The notes: a model not told the origin generated them from the sequence alone. A stretch of DNA of 64,000 nt from an uncultured Christensenella sp. (GCA_910583735.1 CAJTXS010000001.1:124001-188000), one strand, 5' to 3'; shown: positions 50,504 through 59,972, numbered from the stretch's first letter. Numbers and translations: made by a program.

Positions 50504-51262
50504 ATGGGCAAAAAATTTGCTCGTAAATCGGCGGGTAAAATTGCCGTGCTTGCAATGTTGCTTGCGTTGGTTATAATATTCATCTGCGTGCCCGTGTCAA
50601 TATCGGGAGTGAGCATTGCGATGTGCCTTGTGCCGATATTGATATCCGCGCTTGTGCAGAGTTTCGGAATAACGGCGATATTGACTGCGATAATGGCGGT
50701 CGGACTGTGGGCGTCGGCGTTCGTGTCGGCAAGCCCCGTAGCCGCAATATTCCGCAATCCGTTGATAGGAATTGTGCCAAGGCTTGCCGTAGGATTAGTT
50801 GCATACGGCGTATATCACGGCTTGTCGAGACTTGCTGCATCGTCTCTGAAGAGATACGACGAGGTCAAGGCAGGCGACGGGGATTATAAGAAGGCAAGGG
50901 CGAGGGCGTACGCCGTGCGAGGCGGTTTTGCCGCGGCGGCGTGTCTGCTCGGTACCCTATGTAATACGCTGCTCGTATCTTTGAATATATGGCTGTGCTA
51001 TATAGTGGGGGATATGCCCATAGACAGCAATTTGCCCATGTTGTTCTTTGAGGGAGCGGTGATAGTCAACGCCGTAATAGAGGCGGTAGCGTTTACGCTC
51101 ATCGTGCCGCCGATAGCCGCCGCTATCGATAAGGCGGGATATGGCATAGCCGGCAGGAAGAGACATAAGCGAGCAACCTGCAAGATAGAGCGGAGCGCGG
51201 CAATCGATAGCGACGCCGCAGACAAGACGGGCTCGACAGAGCCGGAAGATAATAATCGGTAA
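50504..51262 (+). CDS. ECF-type transporter S-component (predicted CoA-precursor/pantothenate uptake)
   Basis: The 252-residue membrane protein has about six hydrophobic segments and the S-component look: an N-terminal basic stretch, AVLAMLLALVIIFICVPV as first helix, a Gly/Ala-rich fold, and helices ending in IVPPIAAAIDK. S-components bind one vitamin and share an energising EcfA/A'/T module encoded elsewhere; none is here. Its place one base before coaX suggests pantothenate or a related precursor as substrate, which is inference from context. The last 40 residues (RKRHKRATCKIERS and an acidic end) are an unusual polar tail. GGAG eight bases before the ATG is the ribosome site. Confidence 0.6.
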   Translation: MGKKFARKSAGKIAVLAMLLALVIIFICVPVSISGVSIAMCLVPILISALVQSFGITAILTAIMAVGLWASAFVSASPVAAIFRNPLIGIVPRLAVGLVAYGVYHGLSRLAASSLKRYDEVKAGDGDYKKARARAYAVRGGFAAAACLLGTLCNTLLVSLNIWLCYIVGDMPIDSNLPMLFFEGAVIVNAVIEAVAFTLIVPPIAAAIDKAGYGIAGRKRHKRATCKIERSAAIDSDAADKTGSTEPEDNNR

Positions 51263-51263
51263 T

Positions 51264-52049
51264 ATGATAATAGCGATAGATATAGGCAATACCAATATCA
51301 AGATAGGCGTATTCAACGGCGATGAGCTCATCAACGCGTTCAGGTTTTCCGTGCGTACGTCTCATACTGCGGACGAATTCGGCGTCAATCTGCGCATGGT
51401 GATGTCGGACAGCAAGTTGAGCGCGTCGGATATCGACGGCGTGATAATCTCGTCGGTGCAGCCCGAGCTCAACTATACCGTAGAGCATGCCTGCAAGCAT
51501 TATCTCGGACGCAGTCCCATGATAGTGGGCGTGGGCATCAAGACGGGATTGAATATCAAGTATACCAATCCCCAAGAGCTCGGCGCAGACAGGATAGTCA
51601 ATTCCGTCGCCGCATACAGACTGTACGGAGCGCCTTGCATAGTGGTGGATTTCGGTACGGCTACGGTGTTCAACTACGTGGCGGCGGGCGGCGAATATAT
51701 GGGCGGATGTATTGCGCCCGGCATTAAGACCAGTCTGGACAGCCTGGTGGAAAAGACAGCTAAGCTCCCCAGCATAGAGCTGATTAAGCCCGAGCGCATT
51801 ATTAACCGTACCACGGGCACCAACATGCAGGCGGGATTAATATACGGCTTTGCGGGGCTGGTCAAGTACATCATCGAGCAGATGAAGAAGGAGTGCGGCG
51901 CAGCCGACGTCAAGGTAGTGGCGACAGGCGGACTGAGCGAAGTGGTCAAGGCCGTACTTCAAGAGAAGATAATTGACGTGACAGACAGGTCTCTTACGCT
52001 TAAGGGACTGAAAATAATATATGATTCTAACATCGGTAAAGGAGAATGA
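51264..52049 (+). CDS. coaX: Type III pantothenate kinase
   Basis: CoaX phosphorylates pantothenate, the first step of CoA synthesis. The 261-residue protein has the family motifs DIGNTN at residues 5-10, the GADR pantothenate-binding motif (LGADRIVN), DFGTATVFN and GGCIAPGI. In many homologues the DFGTAT motif continues with a Thr-Phe-Asp; here Val-Phe-Asn replaces it, a difference to note but not one that clearly disables the enzyme. Type III kinases need a monovalent cation and are not feedback-inhibited by CoA, so control at the level of expression or uptake would matter. Its stop overlaps a non-used ATG; hom starts three bases later. Confidence 0.92.
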   Translation: MIIAIDIGNTNIKIGVFNGDELINAFRFSVRTSHTADEFGVNLRMVMSDSKLSASDIDGVIISSVQPELNYTVEHACKHYLGRSPMIVGVGIKTGLNIKYTNPQELGADRIVNSVAAYRLYGAPCIVVDFGTATVFNYVAAGGEYMGGCIAPGIKTSLDSLVEKTAKLPSIELIKPERIINRTTGTNMQAGLIYGFAGLVKYIIEQMKKECGAADVKVVATGGLSEVVKAVLQEKIIDVTDRSLTLKGLKIIYDSNIGKGE

Positions 52050-52051
52050 CA

Positions 52052-53326
52052 ATGAAGAAAGTAGGAGTCGCAATACTCGGAATGGGCGTCGTCGGAGGCG
52101 GTACTTATAAGATTTTACGCGACAGGAAGCAGGCGATTGCAGAAGAGTACGGCGTGGACGCCGAAGTCGTAGCCATGCTCGATAAAGTCCCCGAGAGGTT
52201 GGACGCCGTAGGCGCGGACAGGGCGCTGCTTGCTCCGTCTATCGACGCTATCGCCGCCAATAAAGACGTGGATATAGTAGTGGAGTGCATGGGCGGACTC
52301 GAGCCTGCCAAGACATTCTTGCTCAAGTGCCTCAAGGCGGGCAAGAGCATAGTTACTTCCAATAAAGAGATGTTCTCCAAGAGCTGGACCGAGCTTGAAG
52401 CAGCCGCTGCCGAGACGGGCGCGGGACTGTATTACGAGGCTACTACAGGCGGCGGCATGCCCATCATCAGAGTTATGACGGCAGCCATGCAAGCCAATAA
52501 GATTCTCGAGATTAAGACCATTATCAACGGTACCACCAACTATATTCTTACCAGGATGGCTAAAGAGGGCGCAGACTATAAGGACGTGCTCAAGGACGCT
52601 CAAGCGCTCGGCTATGCCGAGGCCAATCCCGAGGCGGACGTAGAGGGCTTCGACTCGAGCTATAAGCTCAGCATTCTCGCAAGCCTTGCGTTCAATAAGC
52701 GCGTCCCCGCGGATATGATATACAGAGAGGGCATCACGCACATTACCGCGGAAGATATGCGCATTGCGGACGAGCTGGGCTATGTCATCAAGTTGCTCGC
52801 CATCGCCAAGAACAGGTCGGGCGGTAAAATCGAGGCGAGAGTACACCCAGTATTCCTGCCCAAGTCTCACCCCCTTGCCAACGTCAACGACTCATTTAAC
52901 GGAGTGTTCGTCGTGGGCGACGCGGTCGGCGACGTAATGCTGTACGGACGCGGAGCCGGCGAGTTGCCTACGGGCAGCGCAATCGTATCCGACGTAATCT
53001 ACTGCGCAAGGAATGCGGAGCACGCGCGTTACTCCGAGATGAACGACATCGTGAATAAGAAAGACATTGTCGCCGACTTCGAGAGCGAGTATTATCTGCG
53101 CATGAACGTGCACGATGTGTCGGGAGTGCTTGCAGATGTCGCCAACGTATTCAAGAAGCATAAGGTATCTATCGCAAGGATGCGTCAGGACGAGGGCAAC
53201 GATGTTATCACGGTTATATTCATTACCCACATGACGCACGAGGCGGCTATGAAGGAGTCGGTAGAGGAGATATCCAGACTGGATAACGTAATCAGCGTAG
53301 AGAACGTCATCCGCGTAGAAAAATAA
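52052..53326 (+). CDS. hom: Homoserine dehydrogenase
   Basis: Hom reduces aspartate semialdehyde to homoserine, the branch to threonine and methionine. The 424-residue protein has an NAD(P)-binding GMGVVGGG loop, the catalytic region EATTGGGMPIIR, INGTTNYILTRM, ALGYAEANPEADVEG with the conserved Lys/Asp site just after it (DSSYKLSILASLAF), and a C-terminal ACT domain (about residues 350-424, starting HDVSGVLADVANVF) that usually senses threonine. The ATG at 52052 has AAGGAG seven bases upstream; the ATG at 52046 would leave almost no spacing. It shares the coaX operon. The stop overlaps the next start (TAATG). Confidence 0.94.
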   Translation: MKKVGVAILGMGVVGGGTYKILRDRKQAIAEEYGVDAEVVAMLDKVPERLDAVGADRALLAPSIDAIAANKDVDIVVECMGGLEPAKTFLLKCLKAGKSIVTSNKEMFSKSWTELEAAAAETGAGLYYEATTGGGMPIIRVMTAAMQANKILEIKTIINGTTNYILTRMAKEGADYKDVLKDAQALGYAEANPEADVEGFDSSYKLSILASLAFNKRVPADMIYREGITHITAEDMRIADELGYVIKLLAIAKNRSGGKIEARVHPVFLPKSHPLANVNDSFNGVFVVGDAVGDVMLYGRGAGELPTGSAIVSDVIYCARNAEHARYSEMNDIVNKKDIVADFESEYYLRMNVHDVSGVLADVANVFKKHKVSIARMRQDEGNDVITVIFITHMTHEAAMKESVEEISRLDNVISVENVIRVEK

Positions 53327-53748
53327 TGAATCAGACGGGCAGAGACTTACTGATCAATCTCGATAAGGCTCTTACGGGCTTTAACTACGCCGTGCTCGAC
53401 ATGAGCGATATCGCCGATGGGCTCGATGCTGCATCGGCAAGCGAAGCCGTGGACGCGCTGATCAGCGGAGGATTCATAATCGTCAAGTACAGAGACGAAG
53501 ATCAGATTTGCCTGTGTATTACCCGCGCCGGCAGGACGCTTGCCGCAAGGCTGAAGGCGGATGTCGAGAGCGGTATCGATAAGGGCGATTCGGATAGCGG
53601 CGCATTGCAGATAGACGCATTGCCTAAGGTGCGCGTCAAGACGGGCTGGGATAAGATTAAGAGCGTCGTTATATCCGCTATAGCAGGTCTATTCGGCGGC
53701 GTAATAGGCGGAGCTATTATATATGTCATAATGGGGGCTGTCGCTTGA
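53326..53748 (+). CDS. Winged-helix protein with C-terminal membrane anchor (pair member 1)
   Basis: The 140-residue protein begins with about 75 residues that read as a small winged-helix domain: helix NLDKALTGFN, a short DMSDIADGL turn-helix, a recognition-type helix ASEAVDALISGGF, and a two-strand wing FIIVKYRDEDQICLCITRAGRTLA. A variable linker follows, then one C-terminal membrane helix (about residues 116-137, VVISAIAGLFGGVIGGAIIYVIM), so the domain faces the cytoplasm with a tail anchor. It overlaps the hom stop by one base and is followed one base later by a protein with the same layout. Function unknown; a membrane-tethered regulator is inference. Confidence 0.65.
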   Translation: MNQTGRDLLINLDKALTGFNYAVLDMSDIADGLDAASASEAVDALISGGFIIVKYRDEDQICLCITRAGRTLAARLKADVESGIDKGDSDSGALQIDALPKVRVKTGWDKIKSVVISAIAGLFGGVIGGAIIYVIMGAVA

Positions 53749-53749
53749 T

Positions 53750-54112
53750 ATGATCAACAGAGTTCAGAAGGCGGTAATGACCGCAGTGTACAACCAGGCA
53801 GCAGATAAGAACGGCACTTGTCTCATCCGTCCTATAGATTTGCTCAAGAGTATTCCCTACGGCGTCAAGTTTGACAGAGACGATTTGCCCGCATATCTGC
53901 GCTCGCTCGAGATAGACGACTACTTCGAAGTTATAGAGACGGACAAGAAAGGCGATAAATATTATTGTTTTACTCTCCATCAGAACGGTTACGCGTTTAT
54001 CCGCCAGGTTAAGAGCGAGAAGAGGGCGGTGGTTTTCAAAATAGCCCTCACCGTCGCAGGTGCGTGTCTAAGCTTTGCCATCGGAGCTATATTAAAGCAC
54101 ATTTTCTCCTAA
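53750..54112 (+). CDS. Winged-helix protein with C-terminal membrane anchor (pair member 2)
   Basis: The 120-residue protein has the same plan as its upstream neighbour: an N-terminal helical stretch (VQKAVMTAVYNQAA), a DLPAYLRSLEIDDYF helix, a wing-like pair of strands (YFEVIETDKKGDKYYCFTLHQNGYAFI, about residues 56-84) and one membrane helix at the end (about 95-117, FKIALTVAGACLSFAIGAIL). Sequence identity to the neighbour is low, so the kinship rests on layout. It closes the ECF-coaX-hom operon, just before the uvrB promoter. I do not recognise a family. Confidence 0.65.
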   Translation: MINRVQKAVMTAVYNQAADKNGTCLIRPIDLLKSIPYGVKFDRDDLPAYLRSLEIDDYFEVIETDKKGDKYYCFTLHQNGYAFIRQVKSEKRAVVFKIALTVAGACLSFAIGAILKHIFS

Positions 54113-54116
54113 TCGC

Positions 54117-54145
54117 TTGCAGATTGTGAACATATGTGCTAAAAT
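54117..54145 (+). promoter_or_regulatory. uvrB promoter
   Basis: TTGCAG (54117-54122), 17 bases, TAAAAT (54140-54145), with the ATG nine bases further. I see no LexA-type (GAAC-N4-GTTC) box at it. Confidence 0.65.
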
Positions 54146-54154
54146 ACATACGAT

Positions 54155-56143
54155 ATGTTCGAGTTGCATTCCAAGTTTTCACCCTGCGGGGATCAACCGC
54201 AGGCAATAGCCAAGCTGGTTGAGGGCGTCAAAGACGGTCTCCGTACGCAGGTACTGCTCGGCGTGACGGGCAGCGGCAAGACCTTTACAATGGCTAATGT
54301 CATCAAGCAGCTCGACAGACCCGCCTTGGTAATAGCGCATAATAAGACGCTCGCCGCGCAGCTGTGCAACGAGTTCAGAGAGTTTTTTCCCAACAACAGA
54401 GTAGAGTATTTCGTAAGTTACTACGACTATTATCAGCCGGAGGCTTATATTCCGCGCAGCGATACCTATATCGAGAAGGATATGTCCGTCAACGACGAGA
54501 TAGACAGGCTGCGCAATTCCGCTACCAGCGCGCTGTGCGAACGCAGAGACGTTATCGTCGTGGCGTCGGTGTCGTGCATTTACGGACTCGGCGCGCCTAT
54601 GGAATACTTCAGCATGGCTATCTCCGTAAGAGAGGGCATGACTATCGATAGGGACGAGCTCATCGACAGGCTGGTAGAGATACAGTATAAGAGGTCGGAC
54701 GTCGAATTCTCGCGCGCAACCTTCAGAGTGCGCGGCGACGTGCTGGAATTGATTCCCGTAGAAAATGACAAGATTGCCATTCGCATAGAGTTTTTCGGCG
54801 ACGAGGTGGAGAAGATAGTACAGTTTGACCCTCTTACCTCGCAGGTAATGTGCGCTCTCAAGCACGTCAATATATTCCCCGCTACGCAGTACGTAGTGGC
54901 TAAGGATAAGAGAGACGAGGCGTTAAGACAAATAGGGCTGGATATGAACGAGCGCGTCGCGCAGTTTAAGGCTCAAGGCAAGTTAATCGAGGCTCAACGC
55001 ATAGGCGAGAGGGTGAGCTACGACATGGAGATGATCAAGGAGATGGGCTATTGCAGCGGGATAGAGAACTATTCGCGCTATTTCGACGGCAGAAAGGAGG
55101 GGGAACCTCCTTATACTTTGCTCGACTTCTTCCCCGAAGATTTCTTACTGTTCGTAGACGAGAGCCACATGACTCTGCCGCAGCTGAGAGCGATGTACAA
55201 CGGAGATTTATCCCGTAAGAAGAATCTCGTCGACTTCGGTTTCAGACTGCCGGCAGCCTACGATAACAGACCGCTCAAGTTCGACGAGTTCGACGAGCGT
55301 ATAGGTCAGATGATATGCGTATCGGCAACTCCCGCGCCGTACGAGCTGGAGCAGGCGGGACAAGTCGTCGAGCAGCTCATAAGACCTACGGGATTGCTCG
55401 ACCCCAAGGTGCAGGTGCGTCCCATCGAGGGACAGATTGACGACCTTATATGCTCCGTCAACGACGTGATAGAGGACGGCGGCAGGGCGCTGGTGACTAC
55501 GCTTACCAAGAAGATGGCAGAGGACTTAACAGCATTCTTGAAAGAGCACCATATCAAGGTGAGATATATGCACTCAGATGTCGATACGCTGGAGAGGATA
55601 TCCATAATTACCGACTTGCGTAAAGGGGAATTCGATGTGCTCGTTGGAATCAATCTGCTTAGAGAGGGCTTGGATATACCGGAGGTAAAACTCGTGGCGA
55701 TACTCGACGCGGACAAAGAAGGCTTCTTACGCAGCGAGACATCGCTTATACAGACTATAGGCAGGGCGGCGCGTAATGCCGAGGCGCAAGTGATAATGTA
55801 TGCAGATACCGTTACGGGCAGCATGCGCAGAGCAATAGACGAGACAGAGCGACGCAGGGGCGTACAGCAGGCGTATAACGAGGCGCACGGTATTGTCCCC
55901 AAGACGATTGTCAAGGAAATCAACAATACTATCGAGATAAGCAAGAAGGTAGAGATTGTCGAGACGCAGTCCGTAGATAGGTCGGAGATACTCAAGCAGA
56001 TAGAGAGGCTGACTTCGTCGATGAAACTTGCCGCGTCGGGACAGGACTTCGAGCTTGCAATCAAGTACAGAGAGCAGATAGCTTCGCTCAAGAGGATGCT
56101 TGACGATGGCGGTTATAACGGGAAAAGGAAGCAAGGCAGGTAA
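54155..56143 (+). CDS. uvrB: Excinuclease ABC subunit B
   Basis: UvrB is the damage-verifying helicase-like subunit of nucleotide excision repair. The 662-residue protein is full length: Walker A GVTGSGKT at residues 36-43, the damage-clamping beta-hairpin region YYDYYQPEAYIPRSDTYIEKD (about 90-115), the helicase motif DESHMTLPQL, the QTIGRAARN motif VI and the C-terminal UVR domain (about 620-655) that recruits UvrC. There is no Shine-Dalgarno site and the -10 box is nine bases upstream, so the message is predicted to be leaderless. uvrA follows seven bases after the stop; uvrC is not in the window. Confidence 0.97.
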   Translation: MFELHSKFSPCGDQPQAIAKLVEGVKDGLRTQVLLGVTGSGKTFTMANVIKQLDRPALVIAHNKTLAAQLCNEFREFFPNNRVEYFVSYYDYYQPEAYIPRSDTYIEKDMSVNDEIDRLRNSATSALCERRDVIVVASVSCIYGLGAPMEYFSMAISVREGMTIDRDELIDRLVEIQYKRSDVEFSRATFRVRGDVLELIPVENDKIAIRIEFFGDEVEKIVQFDPLTSQVMCALKHVNIFPATQYVVAKDKRDEALRQIGLDMNERVAQFKAQGKLIEAQRIGERVSYDMEMIKEMGYCSGIENYSRYFDGRKEGEPPYTLLDFFPEDFLLFVDESHMTLPQLRAMYNGDLSRKKNLVDFGFRLPAAYDNRPLKFDEFDERIGQMICVSATPAPYELEQAGQVVEQLIRPTGLLDPKVQVRPIEGQIDDLICSVNDVIEDGGRALVTTLTKKMAEDLTAFLKEHHIKVRYMHSDVDTLERISIITDLRKGEFDVLVGINLLREGLDIPEVKLVAILDADKEGFLRSETSLIQTIGRAARNAEAQVIMYADTVTGSMRRAIDETERRRGVQQAYNEAHGIVPKTIVKEINNTIEISKKVEIVETQSVDRSEILKQIERLTSSMKLAASGQDFELAIKYREQIASLKRMLDDGGYNGKRKQGR

Positions 56144-56150
56144 TCATACA

Positions 56151-58982
56151 ATGCAGGAATTGATTAAGATAAGGGGCGCGCGCGTCCATAATCTCAAGAA
56201 TATCGACATAGACATACCCAGGAATAAGCTGGTGGTACTTACGGGTCTTAGCGGCTCGGGCAAGTCGTCGCTTGCCTTTGATACGATATTTGCCGAGGGG
56301 CAGCGCAGATATGTGGAGTCGCTCTCTTCTTACGCAAGGCAATTCTTGGGGCAGATGGACAAGCCCGACGTCGACTTGATAGAGGGGCTGTCTCCCGCGA
56401 TATCCATCGATCAAAAGACCACTTCGCACAATCCTCGCTCCACGGTGGGCACTGTCACGGAGATATACGACTATATGCGTCTGCTGTACGCAAGGATAGG
56501 CGTTCCGCACTGTCCCAATTGCGGCAAGGAGATAGTCAGACAGAGCGTGGACCAGATTGCCGACAAGATTATGGCTTATCCGTCGGGCAGTAAGATTAAG
56601 ATAATCGCGCCCGTAGTGAGAGGCAGAAAGGGCGAGTATACCAAGCAGCTCGAGAGTATGAGGCGCAGCGGATATATGCGTATGGTGATCGACGGCATAG
56701 AGTATGACGACGGCGGAGCGGAAGTCACTTTGGATAAGAACTTTAAGCATACCGTATCCGTAATAGTTGACAGACTGGTAATTAAAGACGGTGTGTCTCG
56801 TAGGTTAACAGACAGCTTGGAGGCGGCGCTCAAGCTGGGCGGAGGACTGGTAGAGAGCGAGTGTGACGGCGAGACTGTGCTTTATTCTACTAAATACGCT
56901 TGTCCCGATTGCGACATCAGCATGGAGGAGTTGACCCCCAGATTTTTCTCGTTTAACTCGCCTTTCGGCGCATGTCCGCACTGTTCGGGACTGGGATTCA
57001 GACAGGTGCCCGACCTCAATAAGTTCGTCAAGTGGGACAAGTCGCTCGAGGGCGGTGCTGTGGATATCAAGGGTTGGAGCTTCGATACCTGCAAGGTAAA
57101 TGCTGCCATGACCAAGGCGCTGGCTGCCAAATACAAGTTTTCTATCGACACACCATTCAAGGACTTGCCTAAGAAGATACAAGATATCGTGCTATACGGC
57201 GACAACAAGCCGCTGGACGCTGATATGAGAGGCGTATTCAATAACGGCTTTTTCAGCAAGCAATACGAGGGCGTATACAATATAATCCTGCGCAGGTATT
57301 CCGAGACGACTTCCGACCTTACCAAGATGGAACTCGAGCGTTTTATGTCGCCCGAGCCCTGCAACGTGTGTCACGGCAAGAGACTTAAGAAAGAGGCGCT
57401 GGGCGTTACGGTTGGCGGTCGCAATATTGCAGAGCTGTGCGATATGTCGATAGGGCTGTTGCCGAGCTTTTTCGATTCGTTAGAGCTCAGCGATACTCAG
57501 CTCATGATAGCGGCGCAGATTATCAAGGAGATTAAGGCAAGGCTCAACTTCCTCATCAACGTAGGACTGGACTACCTTACGCTGTCGCGCTCGTCGGCTA
57601 CGCTGTCGGGCGGTGAGAGCCAGCGCATAAGGCTTGCCACACAGATTGGCAGCGGACTTACGGGCGTGCTGTATATCCTCGACGAGCCGAGTATAGGATT
57701 GCATCAGCGAGACAACGGCAAGCTCCTCGAGACGCTCACAAGGCTGCGCGACTTGGGCAATACGCTTATCGTCGTCGAGCATGACGAGGAGACGATGAGC
57801 AAGGCAGACTATATAGTCGATATAGGTCCCGGCGCGGGCGTGCACGGCGGTGAAGTCGTCGTTGCGGGTACTCCCGCAGAGGTTGCTGCATGTACTTGCT
57901 CTATCACCGGAGACTATCTCGGCGGCAGAAAGATTATACCCGTGCCTGCCGCGAGAAGGGAAGGCAACGGTAAATTTGTTACCGTCAAAGGCGCGAGGAA
58001 GAATAATCTTACGGGGATCGACGTGACTATACCGCTCGGCAAACTGGTCGCGGTGACGGGCGTGTCGGGCAGCGGCAAGAGCTCGCTTGTGGGCGAGATA
58101 ATCAAGCCCGCTTTAGCTGCTGCGCTCAACGGCGCCAAGACGCTTAATCTCGAGTGCGACGGCATAGAGGGGATAGAGAATCTCGACAAGGTGATATCGA
58201 TAGACCAGAGCCCCATAGGCAGGACGCCTCGCTCCAATCCCGCAACATATACAGGCGTATTTACTCCGATACGCGAGCTCTTCGCCAAGCTCCCCGAGGC
58301 GCAGGCAAGGGGCTACGGCGCGGGTAGATTTTCCTTTAATGTATCGGGCGGCAGATGCGAGAACTGTAGCGGAGACGGCATTATCAAGATAGAGATGCAC
58401 TTCCTTGCGGACGTATACGTGCCTTGCGAAGTGTGCGGAGGCAGACGTTACAACAGAGAGACGCTCCAAGTAATGTATAAGGGCAAGAGCATATACGACG
58501 TGCTCGAGATGACAGTGGACGAGGCGTGCGAATTCTTCCGCAATATTCCGCAGATTTACAATAAGATAAGCACGCTTAAAGACGTAGGACTGGGATATGT
58601 TAAACTGGGTCAACCCGCCACTACGCTGTCGGGCGGCGAGGCGCAGAGAGTTAAACTCGCGACAGAGCTGTCCAAGCGCAGCACGGGCAAGACGGTGTAT
58701 ATCCTCGACGAGCCCACTACGGGTCTGCACAGCGACGACGTGCGCAGGCTTATAGATATACTCCATAAGTTTGCCGACAACGGCAATACGGTGATAGTAA
58801 TCGAGCACAATCTGGACGTAATCAAAGTTGCCGATCACATAATAGACCTCGGACCCGAGGGCGGAGACAGAGGCGGCAAGATAGTGGCGCAAGGCACGCC
58901 CGAGCAAGTGGCGGAAGTTAAGGGCAGCTATACAGGAGAATATCTCAGAGATAAACTGTCCGGTAAGAGCTATCTTGACTGA
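56151..58982 (+). CDS. uvrA: Excinuclease ABC subunit A
   Basis: UvrA dimers scan DNA for lesions and load UvrB. The 943-residue protein has two ABC ATPase halves, each with Walker A (GLSGSGKSS near residue 32 and GVSGSGKSS in the second half) and signature SGGE sequences (LSGGESQR and LSGGEAQR), and zinc-finger cysteines (CPDC...CPHC and CENC...CEVC). The ATG at 56151 is used because the family N-terminus (ELIKIRGARVHNLKN) starts there; a TTG at 56100 inside uvrB is not credible. The ribosome site is weak (CAGGT), so coupling to uvrB translation is likely. Confidence 0.97.
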   Translation: MQELIKIRGARVHNLKNIDIDIPRNKLVVLTGLSGSGKSSLAFDTIFAEGQRRYVESLSSYARQFLGQMDKPDVDLIEGLSPAISIDQKTTSHNPRSTVGTVTEIYDYMRLLYARIGVPHCPNCGKEIVRQSVDQIADKIMAYPSGSKIKIIAPVVRGRKGEYTKQLESMRRSGYMRMVIDGIEYDDGGAEVTLDKNFKHTVSVIVDRLVIKDGVSRRLTDSLEAALKLGGGLVESECDGETVLYSTKYACPDCDISMEELTPRFFSFNSPFGACPHCSGLGFRQVPDLNKFVKWDKSLEGGAVDIKGWSFDTCKVNAAMTKALAAKYKFSIDTPFKDLPKKIQDIVLYGDNKPLDADMRGVFNNGFFSKQYEGVYNIILRRYSETTSDLTKMELERFMSPEPCNVCHGKRLKKEALGVTVGGRNIAELCDMSIGLLPSFFDSLELSDTQLMIAAQIIKEIKARLNFLINVGLDYLTLSRSSATLSGGESQRIRLATQIGSGLTGVLYILDEPSIGLHQRDNGKLLETLTRLRDLGNTLIVVEHDEETMSKADYIVDIGPGAGVHGGEVVVAGTPAEVAACTCSITGDYLGGRKIIPVPAARREGNGKFVTVKGARKNNLTGIDVTIPLGKLVAVTGVSGSGKSSLVGEIIKPALAAALNGAKTLNLECDGIEGIENLDKVISIDQSPIGRTPRSNPATYTGVFTPIRELFAKLPEAQARGYGAGRFSFNVSGGRCENCSGDGIIKIEMHFLADVYVPCEVCGGRRYNRETLQVMYKGKSIYDVLEMTVDEACEFFRNIPQIYNKISTLKDVGLGYVKLGQPATTLSGGEAQRVKLATELSKRSTGKTVYILDEPTTGLHSDDVRRLIDILHKFADNGNTVIVIEHNLDVIKVADHIIDLGPEGGDRGGKIVAQGTPEQVAEVKGSYTGEYLRDKLSGKSYLD

Positions 58983-59014
58983 CTTCTTGTCGGATAGAAG
59001 TATATTGATAAAAG

Positions 59015-59049
59015 CCGACTTGCAGCAGCAAGATTAATCTTTAAGTCGG
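59015..59049 (+). terminator. Stem-loop after uvrA
   Basis: CCGACTT (59015-59021) pairs with AAGTCGG (59043-59049), enclosing a perfect AAGATTAATCTT palindrome. There is no T-run, so its role as terminator is uncertain. Confidence 0.35.
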
Positions 59050-59220
59050 TAGTATATCGGCGCTATATAAGTCTATACAATACTTTCGCAAAGCAAGTTG
59101 ATTAGCTATATCAGCCGAGTAGAATTATAGCGTAATCTTTTGTTACTTCATGAATGAGCTTTGCGCTATAGACGCCATATATATTAAGACAATAATATGA
59201 TATGTTGAGGAGAGCGTGCG

Positions 59221-59781
59221 ATGAGCGATATATTGCAATTTGCTGACAGACAGCAATTCAGAGATTGGCTGCAAGTTAATTGCCGCTTGAGCGCGGGAGT
59301 GTGGCTGATATTAGGCAAGAGCGGGGGACCCGAGACTATTAAGGCGAACGAGGCGCTCGAAGAGGCGCTTTGCTTCGGCTGGATAGACGGACAGATGCAA
59401 AGCATCGATGATAAGACTTATAAGAAATATTTTTCACCGCGTCGCAAGGGTAGCAATTGGTCGGAGAAAAATAAAGCGCTTGCCAAAGATCTCGAGGATA
59501 GAGGTCTGATGACAGACTTCGGAAGAGCTAAGATAGAGGAAGCCCGCGCGAGCGGACAGTGGGACGCTGTAAAACCTGTATTGGACAATCAAGAGCAGAT
59601 AGATTGTCTTGACACCGTGCTCAAGCAATACGAGCCTGCTTATAGCAATTGGCTTGCGATGTCTCTGTCGGTCAAGAAGACATATACGCGCGCTTATTTC
59701 GATGCTAAGACGGACGAGGGCAGAAAAAAGCGAATCGCTTGGATTGTGGACAGACTCAATAACAATCTCAAGCCTATGTAG
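59221..59781 (+). CDS. YdeI/OmpD-associated family protein
   Basis: The 186-residue protein matches the YdeI family in length and motifs: an N-terminal FRDWLQVN segment, GVWLILGKSGG, EALCFGWIDGQMQSIDDKTYKKYFSPRRKGSNWSEKNK (residues of about 48-85, the most conserved stretch) and a C-terminal TYTRAYFDAKTDEGRKKRIAWIVDRL helix. Members are cytoplasmic and have been linked to resistance to bacteriocins or antimicrobial peptides in some bacteria, but the mechanism is unclear. AGGAG eight bases before the ATG supports the start. It stands alone. Confidence 0.85.
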   Translation: MSDILQFADRQQFRDWLQVNCRLSAGVWLILGKSGGPETIKANEALEEALCFGWIDGQMQSIDDKTYKKYFSPRRKGSNWSEKNKALAKDLEDRGLMTDFGRAKIEEARASGQWDAVKPVLDNQEQIDCLDTVLKQYEPAYSNWLAMSLSVKKTYTRAYFDAKTDEGRKKRIAWIVDRLNNNLKPM

Positions 59782-59906
59782 CGGCAATCTTAAATGCGTA
59801 ATTATTCAATCAATATATAAGATAATATTATTTACATAAAGCAAAAGTCTGTCGATTTATAAATATTTGATATGGATAAAGCAAAGAGATATATTTAATT
59901 TTCTCC

Positions 59907-59936
59907 TTGCTTTTATAATATAATTTTAACTATAAT
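59907..59936 (+). promoter_or_regulatory. Promoter of the flavoprotein gene
   Basis: TTGCTT (59907-59912), 18 bases, TATAAT (59931-59936) in very AT-rich DNA; another TATAAT lies at 59914-59919. TTTACATAAA at 59831-59840 is the reverse complement of the repeated motif before the response regulator. Confidence 0.55.
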
Positions 59937-59972
59937 TAAATAAGATAAAGATTAATTGTGCGGAGAAGTAAT

